From DASWJZ01 sp963805325 (lineage in GTDB: Bacteria; Pseudomonadota; Alphaproteobacteria; Rhizobiales; Afifellaceae): a DNA stretch of 64,000 nucleotides. The stretch is from positions 81,798-145,797 of the forward strand of contig CAWDTS010000008.1 of the NCBI GenBank assembly GCA_963805325.1, read 5' to 3'. Positions 43,667 to 52,391 of this stretch are shown in pieces. Every line of letters starts with the position of its first letter. The first letter of the stretch is position 1. The notes beneath the pieces were generated by a model that was given only the letters and a program-made list of their open reading frames with translations, searched no databases and was not told the DNA's origin. Both the position numbers and the translations under genes were made by a program.

Positions 43667-45227
43667 ATGCTCGCGCCTCCCGCCAACGATCCCATCATCA
43701 AGCTCGCGGTCCTCGCGGTCGGCGGACAGGGCGGCGGCGTCGTCACGGACTGGATCGTCGATCTCGCCGAGCGGAACGGCTGGTACGCGCAGTCGACCTC
43801 GGTGCCGGGCGTGGCGCAGCGGACTGGCGCCACGATCTACTACGTCGAGATGGTGCCCGAAATTGAGGGAGCGGCCGACGAAACGCCCGTCCTCTCTTTG
43901 ATGCCGGCTCCGGGCGACGTCGATATCGTGCTTGCGGCGGAGTTGATGGAGGCCGGCCGCGCGATGCAGCGCGGTCTCGTCACGCCCGACCGCACGACGC
44001 TGATCACCTCTACGCACCGCACGCTCGCCGTCATCGAGAAGGTGATGCCGGGGATCGGGGATTTTCGAAGCCGAGCCGGTGCTCGATGCGGCACGGAAGA
44101 GCTCGAAGCGCTTCCTCGGCGCCGATCTGGAGAAGCTCGCGGCGGAGAATGGCAGCGTCATCTCCGCCAGCCTCTTCGGCGCGCTCGCCGGCTCCGGCGT
44201 GCTCCCCTTCCCGCGCGAAAGCTTCGAGGCGACCATCGCGGCCGGCGGTCGCGGCGCGGCGCAAAGCCTCAAGGCCTTCGGCGCCGGCTTTGCGGCTGTC
44301 GAAAGACCGGAGGCCGAAGGCGCCACAGCGGCATCGGCTACGACGGCCGCACCGAAGCGCACCGCACCCGCGGTCTCGGGCCCGGCCAACGCGACCCGCG
44401 CCTGGTCGGCGCTCACCGACAGTATCGCCAACGATTTCCCCGCAGAAGCACAGGCCATGCTCCTCGCCGGCCTCGAGAAGGTCGTCGATTTCCAGGATCT
44501 CAAATACGGGCGCGACTATCTCGACCGGCTGAAGGCGCTTCACGCGCTCGACGTCGCGGCGGGCGGCGCGAGCCACGGTTTCCGCTTCACAGCCGAAGCC
44601 GCCAAATATCTCGCCAACGCCATGGCCTACGACGACGTCATCCGCGTCGCCGATTTGAAGACGCGCGCCTCGCGCTTCCGCCGCGTCGAGAACGAGATCG
44701 GCGCGGGGCCGACGCAGGTGCTCCACATCACCGAATTCATGCATCCGCGCATCGAAGAAGTCTGCGGGACGATGCCGGCCGCGCTCGGCTCGTTTATCCT
44801 GTCGCGGCCGACGCTGGTCCGCGCGCTCGACCGCGTCGTCAACAAGGGGCGGCATTTCAGGACCGATCGCATCCACCATTTCCTCGCGCTCTATGTCGTC
44901 GGCGGGCTCCGGCACATGCGCCGTTCGACGCTCCGCCACCGCACCGAGATGGCGCACATCGAAGAATGGCTGGCGCTGGCGCGCGACACGCTGACGAAGG
45001 ACTACGCGCTCGCCGTCGAAGTGCTGCGCTGCCGCCGGCTCATCAAGGGCTACAGCGACACGCACGAGCGCGGCGAGGCGAAATACGATCGCGTGCTCTC
45101 CGCGCTTCCGATCCTTGCAGGGCGGGCGGATGCCGCCGAGTGGCTGCACCGGCTGATCGAAATGGCTCTCAAGGATGAAAAGGGCGAGATGCTGGACGGC
45201 GCGCTGCAGACGATCCGGACGCTGTAG
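43667..45227 (+). CDS. Indolepyruvate oxidoreductase beta-like subunit with DUF6537-type C-terminus, interrupted by a single-base insertion
   Basis: A 519-residue protein after repair. The N-terminal gamma-type 2-oxoacid:acceptor oxidoreductase domain starts IIKLAVLAVGGQGGGVVTDW and includes STSVPGVAQRTGATIYYVE; the C-terminal part from about residue 260 (NDFPAEAQAMLLAGLEKVVD on) looks like the DUF6537 extension of single-chain IorB proteins. The frame breaks in the run GATTTTCGAAG near 44063; removing one T joins GDF to EAEPVLDAARKSSKRF. It pairs with the IorA-like subunit despite the inserted repeat. Expression would fail in the middle if the shift is real. Confidence 0.85.
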
Positions 45228-45238
45228 TCGCGAGACAT

Positions 45239-45250
45239 TTTAAGCTTGAA
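45239..45250. promoter_or_regulatory. AAGCTT-centred palindrome TTTAAGCTTGAA (regulon site 5)
   Basis: It matches the core of sites 1 and 2 at 11 of 12 positions and lies about 50 bp upstream of the aryl-CoA operon start at 45301, in a short 73-bp gap after the IorB-like gene. This suggests a separate regulated promoter for the aryl-CoA operon. Confidence 0.65.
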
Positions 45251-45300
45251 CTATCTCCCGCCTGGTGCGACAAAGCGGGAGAAGAGGAAGGCGCCGAACG

Positions 45301-47589
45301 ATGCGGGTTGCGTGCCTCGGCGGTGGTCCTGCCGGGCTCTACTTCGCGATCACGATGAAGCTCCGGAATCCGGACCACGAGATCGTCGTGATCGAGCGGA
45401 ACCGCCCGGACGACACGTTCGGCTGGGGCGTCGTGCTGTCCGACGAGACGCTCGACAATCTGGCGAAGAACGATCCGGTGAGCGCCGCCTCCATCCGCTC
45501 GCACTTCGCCTATTGGGACGATATCTCCGTCAACTACCGCGGCACGCGAACGGTCTCTTCCGGCCATGGCTTCTGCGGCATCGGCCGCAAGGCGCTGCTG
45601 ATCCTGCTCCAGCAGCGCGCGCGCGAGCTCGGCATCGACCTCCGCTTCGAGACCGAAGCCGCCAACGCCGAGACCTATTCACGCGACTACGACCTCGTGG
45701 TCGCAGCCGACGGACTGAACTCGAAGACCCGGCGCGAGTTCGCCGACGACTTCAAGCCCGAGATCGACATCCGCAAGTGCAAGTTCGTCTGGCTCGGCAC
45801 GCACCAGAAATTCGACGACGCCTTCACCTTCGTCTTCGAGGAGACGGAGCACGGCTGGGTATGGGCGCACGCCTACCAGTTCGACGACGACACGGCGACC
45901 TTCATCGTCGAATGCGCCGAGGAGACCTGGGAGAAGTTCGGCTTCGGCACGATGACTCAAGAGCAGTCGATCGCGACCTGCGAGCGCATCTTCAAGGATA
46001 CGCTCGGCGGCTATCCGCTGATGTCGAACGCCGCCCATATCCGCGGCTCAGCCTGGCTCAATTTTCCGCGCGTTCTCTGCGAGCACTGGCACCATCAGAA
46101 CGTCGTGCTCTTGGGCGATGCCGCGGCGACCGCGCATTTTTCGATCGGCTCCGGCACCAAGCTGGCGCTGGAAAGCGCCATAGCGCTGGCGAATTACGTC
46201 AATACCGAAGAAACGCTCATTCACGCCTTTCGCAAATACGAGGACGAGCGGCGCGTCGAAGTGCTGAAGCTGCAGTCGGCGGCGCGGAACTCCTGCGAAT
46301 GGTTCGAGGAGATCGAGCGCTACTTCCACCTCGACCCTGTCCAGTTCAACTATTCGCTCCTCACCCGCTCGCAGCGCATCAGCCACGAGAACCTCCGGCT
46401 CCGCGACAAGACCTGGCTGGAAAGCGCGGAAGCATGGTTCCAGCGCAAGGCGGGCGCACCGGCGAACGTCGTCAGGCGGCCGATGTTTGCGCCCTATGCG
46501 CTTCGCGACCTGAAGCTCAAGAACCGCGTCGTCGTCTCGCCGATGGATCAGTACCGCGCGGTCGACGGCTGCCCGACCGACTGGCATTTCGTCCACTACG
46601 CCGAGCGGGCGAAAGGCGGCGCCGGGCTGGTCTATATCGAGATGACGTGCGTCAGCCCGGAGGGGCGCATCACGCCGGGCTGCACCGGCCTTTACGCGCC
46701 GGAGCACGAGGCGGCCTGGAAGCGCATCGTCGATTTCGTCCATGCGGAAACCGAAGCGCGCATCTGCTGCCAGCTTGGCCATTCCGGCGGCAAGGGCTCA
46801 ACGCAGCTCGGCTGGGAGGAGATGGACGCGCCGCTGAAGACCGGCAACTGGCCGGTCATGTCGGTTTCGGATGTCCCTTGGTCGCCGCGCAATCAGGTCC
46901 CGAAGGCCATGGACCGCGCCGACATGGAGTTCGTGAAGCGGCAGTTCGTCGACTCGGCGGAGATGGCGGAGCGCGCCGGCTTCGACATGCTGGAGCTTCA
47001 CTGCGCGCACGGTTACCTCCTCTCCTCCTTCATCACGCCGGTCACCAACCATCGCACCGACGAATATGGCGGAAGCCTCGAGAATCGCATGCGCTATCCG
47101 CTCGAAGTGTTCCACGCAGTGCGCAAGGTCTGGCCGGAAGGGAAGCCGATCTCGGTGCGCATCTCGGCCAACGACTGGGTCGGCGAGAAGGGCGTGACGC
47201 CGGCCGAGGCGGTCGTGATCGCGCGATGCTTCCAGGATGCGGGCGTCGATATCCTTAACGTCTCCGCCGGGCAGACGACGCGCGAGGCGCGGCCGGTTTA
47301 CGGCCGAATGTTCCAGACCCCGTTCTCCGACCGCATCCGCAACGAGACCGGCATGGCGACAATGGCGGTCGGCAACATTTACGAGCCCGACCACGTCAAC
47401 TCGATCCTGATGGCGGGGCGCGCCGACCTCGTGTGCCTCGCGCGTCCGCACCTGACCGATCCCTATTGGACGCTGCACGCGGCTGCTGCGCTCGGCGACC
47501 GCGACGAAGCGTGGCCCGAGCCTTATTGGCCCGGACGCGATCAGCTCTTCCGCCTCGCCGCGCGCGGCGAAGCCGTGGTGAAGGTGTGA
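45301..47589 (+). CDS. Fused aryl-CoA monooxygenase/reductase (2-aminobenzoyl-CoA or salicylyl-CoA type)
   Basis: A 762-residue two-domain flavoprotein. Residues 1 to about 385 are a class A flavin monooxygenase (MRVACLGGGPAGLYFAI FAD loop; VVLLGDAAATAHFSIGSG second FAD motif). From about residue 395 an old-yellow-enzyme domain follows (MFAPYALRDLKLKNRVVVSP; HCAHGYLLSSFITPVTNHRT; EYGGSLENR). Size and order match 2-aminobenzoyl-CoA monooxygenase/reductase, which hydroxylates and then reduces the anthraniloyl-CoA ring, and its salicylyl-CoA 5-hydroxylase homologues. The genes downstream are those of this CoA route. The ATG at 45301 gives the canonical start. Which ortho-substituted acid is used is inferred. 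Confidence 0.88.
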   Translation: MRVACLGGGPAGLYFAITMKLRNPDHEIVVIERNRPDDTFGWGVVLSDETLDNLAKNDPVSAASIRSHFAYWDDISVNYRGTRTVSSGHGFCGIGRKALLILLQQRARELGIDLRFETEAANAETYSRDYDLVVAADGLNSKTRREFADDFKPEIDIRKCKFVWLGTHQKFDDAFTFVFEETEHGWVWAHAYQFDDDTATFIVECAEETWEKFGFGTMTQEQSIATCERIFKDTLGGYPLMSNAAHIRGSAWLNFPRVLCEHWHHQNVVLLGDAAATAHFSIGSGTKLALESAIALANYVNTEETLIHAFRKYEDERRVEVLKLQSAARNSCEWFEEIERYFHLDPVQFNYSLLTRSQRISHENLRLRDKTWLESAEAWFQRKAGAPANVVRRPMFAPYALRDLKLKNRVVVSPMDQYRAVDGCPTDWHFVHYAERAKGGAGLVYIEMTCVSPEGRITPGCTGLYAPEHEAAWKRIVDFVHAETEARICCQLGHSGGKGSTQLGWEEMDAPLKTGNWPVMSVSDVPWSPRNQVPKAMDRADMEFVKRQFVDSAEMAERAGFDMLELHCAHGYLLSSFITPVTNHRTDEYGGSLENRMRYPLEVFHAVRKVWPEGKPISVRISANDWVGEKGVTPAEAVVIARCFQDAGVDILNVSAGQTTREARPVYGRMFQTPFSDRIRNETGMATMAVGNIYEPDHVNSILMAGRADLVCLARPHLTDPYWTLHAAAALGDRDEAWPEPYWPGRDQLFRLAARGEAVVKV

Positions 47590-48353
47590 TGGGCGCGCTC
47601 TCCGGCAGGCATGCGCTGGTCACCGGGGGCGGCACCGGCATCGGCGCTGCGATAGCCGTTGCGCTGGCCGACGCCGGCGCGACCGTGACGATCACCGGCC
47701 GCCGGCGGGAGCCACTCGACGCGTTGGCGGAAAAGCACCCCCGCATCCACGCGATTGTCGCCGACGTGACCGACGAAGCCGGGATCGCCGCCGCCTTCCA
47801 AACCGCGATCGGCGAGAACGGACCGCTCTCGATCGTCGTCGCCAATGCCGGCGCGGCGGAAAGCGCGCCCTTCGCTCGCACCAGCCTCGAAGCGTTCGAA
47901 CGAATGATCGCGGTCAACCTGACCGGCGTGTTCCTCACGCTGCGTGAGGCCGCGAAGGCGATGGGCGGGTCGATCTGGGGCCGGATCGTCGTGGTCGCCT
48001 CGATCGCCGGGCTGGAAGGGCACGCCTACGCCGCCGGCTATACGGCCGCGAAGCACGGCGCCGTCGGGCTGATGCGCACGCTCGCCGCCGAGACTGCCGG
48101 CACCGGGATCACCGTCAACGCCGTCTGCCCCGGCTACACCGCGACGCCGATGCTGGAGCGGAGCGTCAGGATGATCAAAGAGAAGACCGGCCGCAGCGAC
48201 GACGACGCCCGAAAGATCCTCTCCGACTTCAACGCCGGCGGCCGCATCGTCACGCCGGAGGAAATCGCGGCTGTCGTCCTTCGCCTTTGCGGCCCCGGCT
48301 CGGAAACGACGACGGGCCAGGCGATCAGAATTCCGGAGGTGGCGCATGGCTGA
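47589..48353 (+). CDS. Short-chain dehydrogenase/reductase
   Basis: A 254-residue classical SDR: TGGGTGIGAAIA cofactor loop, NAGAAESAPF, the catalytic Ser in VVASIAGLEGHAYAAGYTAAK with the YxxxK pair, and VCPGYTATPM. It probably oxidises or reduces a ring hydroxyl or a beta-hydroxyacyl intermediate in the aryl-CoA route. The ATG overlaps the preceding stop (TGATG) and its end overlaps the crotonase start by 8 bp. Confidence 0.9.
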   Translation: MGALSGRHALVTGGGTGIGAAIAVALADAGATVTITGRRREPLDALAEKHPRIHAIVADVTDEAGIAAAFQTAIGENGPLSIVVANAGAAESAPFARTSLEAFERMIAVNLTGVFLTLREAAKAMGGSIWGRIVVVASIAGLEGHAYAAGYTAAKHGAVGLMRTLAAETAGTGITVNAVCPGYTATPMLERSVRMIKEKTGRSDDDARKILSDFNAGGRIVTPEEIAAVVLRLCGPGSETTTGQAIRIPEVAHG

Positions 48354-49157
48354 GATGGCAAGTCTCAAGCCGAAGCATTTCCGCTGGCGCATGGAGGGCA
48401 AGGTCGCGGTGGTCTCGCTCGACCGGCCGGAGCGGAAGAACCCCCTCACCTTCGAGAGCTACGCGGAGCTGCGCGATACGTTCCGCGCGCTCCCGTACGC
48501 CGACGACGTGAAGGCGGTCGTCTTCGCCTCGAACGGCGGCAACTTCTCTTCCGGCGGCGACGTGCACGACATCATCGGTCCGCTCGTCGGCATGGACATG
48601 AAGGGCCTTCTCGCCTTCACGCGCATGACCGGCGATCTCGTCAAGGCGATGCTTCTGTGCGGCACGCCGATCGTCGCGGCCGTCGAAGGGATCTGCGTCG
48701 GCGCCGGCGCGATCATCGCCATGGCCTCCGACATCCGCTTCGCCACGCCGGAGGCGAAGACCGCCTTCCTCTTCACCCGCGTCGGGCTTGCCGGCTGCGA
48801 CATGGGCGCCTGCGCCATCCTTCCGCGCATCATCGGCCAGGGGCGCGCCGCCGAGCTTCTTTATACCGGGCGCACGATGTGCGCGGAGGAAGGCGAGCGC
48901 TGGGGCTTCTTCAACCGGATCGTGCAGGCTTCCGACATCGAGACGGAGGCGATCGCCTTCGCGCAAAGCCTCGCGAGCGGCCCGACCTCCGCGCATGCGA
49001 TGACCAAGACGCAGCTCGTGCAGGAATGGTCGATGAGCCTCGAGCAGGCGATCGAGGCGGAAGCGCAGGCGCAGGCGCTGATGATGAAGACAGGCGATTT
49101 CGAGCGCGCCTATCGCGCCTTCGTCGCCAAGGAAAAACCGGTCTTCGAGGGCGACTG

Positions 49158-49158
<1 letters not shown>
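48346..49158 (+). CDS. Enoyl-CoA hydratase/isomerase family protein
   Basis: A 270-residue crotonase-fold enzyme. The oxyanion-hole segments are FSSGGDVHDIIGPLVGMDM and EGICVGAGAIIAMASD. The usual catalytic Glu before GL...P is altered in RVGLAGCDMGACAILP, so hydratase, hydrolase or ring-opening activity cannot be told apart. It is a likely CoA-dependent ring-hydrating or ring-cleaving enzyme after dearomatisation. The stop overlaps the acyl-CoA dehydrogenase start (TGATG). Confidence 0.88.
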
Positions 49159-50306
<1,148 letters not shown>

Positions 50307-51932
50307 ATGCTTGGGGCCTCGGCTCATCTCGACACGTTCTCGCGCGATCATCTGCCGCCGGCGGAGACGTGGCCGAAGTTCCTGCTCAAAGGCTTCGACT
50401 ATCCGGCCACGCTGAACGTCGGCGCCGAGCTCACCGACCGCATGGTCGAGCGCGGCTTCGGCGACCACACGGCGTTGATTGGCCACGGACGGCTCAGGAC
50501 CTACAAGGAGCTCGCGGACTGGACCAACCGCCTCGCGCGCGCGCTGGTGGAGGACCTCGGCGTCGTCCCCGGAAACCGCGTTCTGATCCGCTCCGCCAAC
50601 AATCCGGCCATGGTCGCCTGCTGGCTCGCGGCGCTGAAGGCCGGCGCGGTCGTCGTCAACACGGTGCCGTCGCTGAAGGCCGCCGAGCTGACCACCGTCA
50701 TCGACAAGGCCGAGGTGAAGCTCGCGCTTTGCGACACGCGGCTCATGGGCGAGATCGTCGCCGCCGCCAAGTCGAGCCGCTTCCTGAAGAAGGTGATCGG
50801 CTTCGACGGCACCGCGAATTTCGATGCCGAGCTCGACCGCATCGCGCTCGGCAAGCCGGTGCTGTTCGACGCCGTGAAGACGAGCCGCGACGATGTCGCG
50901 ATCATCGCCTTCTCGACCGGCACGACCGGAGACCCGAAAGCGGCGATGCATTTCCATCGCGATCTCCTCGCGATCGCCGACAGCTACGCGAAGGAGGTGC
51001 TCGGCATCACGCCGGACGATGTCGTGGTCGGCACGACGCCGCTTGCCTACACCTTCGGGCTCGGCGGACTCGTCATCTTCCCGCTCCGCTTCGGCGCCGC
51101 GTCGGTGCTGCTCGAGGAAGCGTCGGCCGCCGACCTCGTCGGCGAGATCAAGACCTACAAGGCGACGATCGCCTTCGCCGGTCCTTCGATCTACCACCGC
51201 ATTCTCGCGCTGAAATGCGCGCCCAAGGATCTCGCATCGCTCCGCTGTGCGGTCTCCGCCGGCGACGCGCTGCCACCGAAGACCTTCGAATCCTGGACGA
51301 AGCGCTATTCCGGCGTTCCGCTTCTCGACGGCATCGGCGGGACGGAGATGCTGCACATCTTCATCTCCAGCCATCTTGGCGAGACGGCCGCCGGGATCTC
51401 CGGACGTCCGGTGCACGGCTACGAGGCAAAGGCCCTCGACGCCGACATGCGCGAGGTGCCGCGCGGGACCTTCGGCCATCTGGCGGTACGCGGCCCGACC
51501 GGCTGCCGCTATCTCGACGATCCGAGGCAGCGCGACTTCGTTCGCGACGGCTGGAACCTGACCGGCGACATGGTTTTCGAGGACGAGAGCGGCCGCTTCC
51601 ATTTCGTCGCGCGCACCGACGACCTGATCGTGTCGAGCGGCGAGGCGATCGCCGCTCCGGAAGTCGAAGCCGCCCTCCTCTCGCACCCTTCGGTCGCCGA
51701 TTGCGCGGTCCTCGGCGTTCCGGACAAGGAACGCGGCGAGATCATCAAGGCGTTCGTCGTGCTGGCGCCGGGTGAAACCGGAAGCGCCGCCGCCGTCAAG
51801 CGCCTGCAGGATCACGTCAAGGCGACGATCGCCTCGCACAATTTCCCGCGCTCGATCCGCTTCGTCGACGACCTGCCGAAGACGGCGACGGGCAAGGTGC
51901 GCCGCTTCCTGCTGCGTAACACGCTGCCCTGA
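50307..51932 (+). CDS. Benzoate/2-aminobenzoate-CoA ligase family protein
   Basis: A 541-residue adenylate-forming ligase. The phosphate loop is IAFSTGTTGDPKAAMHFH, motif YTFGLGG follows, then GGTEMLHIFISS, the GDMVFEDESGRFHFVARTDD hinge region and the C-terminal Lys in KTATGKVRR. GGTEMLHIFIS is characteristic of the benzoate-CoA ligase subfamily, which includes anthranilate-CoA ligases. It would activate the aromatic acid for the monooxygenase/reductase. The ATG starts directly after the dehydrogenase stop with GGGGGAGAG as ribosome-binding site. Confidence 0.92.
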   Translation: MLGASAHLDTFSRDHLPPAETWPKFLLKGFDYPATLNVGAELTDRMVERGFGDHTALIGHGRLRTYKELADWTNRLARALVEDLGVVPGNRVLIRSANNPAMVACWLAALKAGAVVVNTVPSLKAAELTTVIDKAEVKLALCDTRLMGEIVAAAKSSRFLKKVIGFDGTANFDAELDRIALGKPVLFDAVKTSRDDVAIIAFSTGTTGDPKAAMHFHRDLLAIADSYAKEVLGITPDDVVVGTTPLAYTFGLGGLVIFPLRFGAASVLLEEASAADLVGEIKTYKATIAFAGPSIYHRILALKCAPKDLASLRCAVSAGDALPPKTFESWTKRYSGVPLLDGIGGTEMLHIFISSHLGETAAGISGRPVHGYEAKALDADMREVPRGTFGHLAVRGPTGCRYLDDPRQRDFVRDGWNLTGDMVFEDESGRFHFVARTDDLIVSSGEAIAAPEVEAALLSHPSVADCAVLGVPDKERGEIIKAFVVLAPGETGSAAAVKRLQDHVKATIASHNFPRSIRFVDDLPKTATGKVRRFLLRNTLP

Positions 51933-52391
51933 ATGTCCAAGCAGTTCGAGAGTTCCATTGTCGGAGACATGACCACGATGCCGAAGAGCGAGGGTAGACG
52001 AACGTTGCATCCGGCAGGCTGGAAGCCCACGTCCGGCTACGCGAACGGGATCGTCGCGTCAGGCCCCATGGTCTTCGTCGGCGGACAGATCGGCTGGAAC
52101 GCCGCGCAGGAGTTCGAGAGCGACGACTTCGTCGCCCAGACGCGGCAGGCGCTTTCCAACATCGTCGCGGTGCTTGCCGAAAGCGGCGGCCGTCCGGAGC
52201 ATCTCGTCCGTCTCACCTGGTATGTCACCGACAAGCGCGAATATTGCGCGCGCCTGAAGGAGGTCGGCGAGGCCTATCGCGACGTGATCGGCCGGCATTT
52301 TCCCTCCATGACGCTGGTGGAAGTGAGCGCGCTTGTCGAAGACGCCGCCAAGGTCGAGATCGAAGCGACCGCCGTGCTGGACGCGGCGTGA
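51933..52391 (+). CDS. RidA/YjgF-family protein lacking the catalytic arginine
   Basis: A 152-residue Rid-family protein (YANGIVASGPMVFVGGQIGW; LVRLTWYVTDKREYCARL). True RidA enamine/imine deaminases carry an Arg in P-A-R-S-C-V-E-V; here the stretch is FPSMTLVEVSALVEDAAKVE, so that Arg is missing and the protein belongs to the non-deaminase Rid groups by this criterion. In 2-aminobenzoyl-CoA clusters a Rid-type protein is a usual member and may handle the imine formed on dearomatisation; whether this one does is open. The GTG of the next gene overlaps its stop. Confidence 0.85.
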   Translation: MSKQFESSIVGDMTTMPKSEGRRTLHPAGWKPTSGYANGIVASGPMVFVGGQIGWNAAQEFESDDFVAQTRQALSNIVAVLAESGGRPEHLVRLTWYVTDKREYCARLKEVGEAYRDVIGRHFPSMTLVEVSALVEDAAKVEIEATAVLDAA

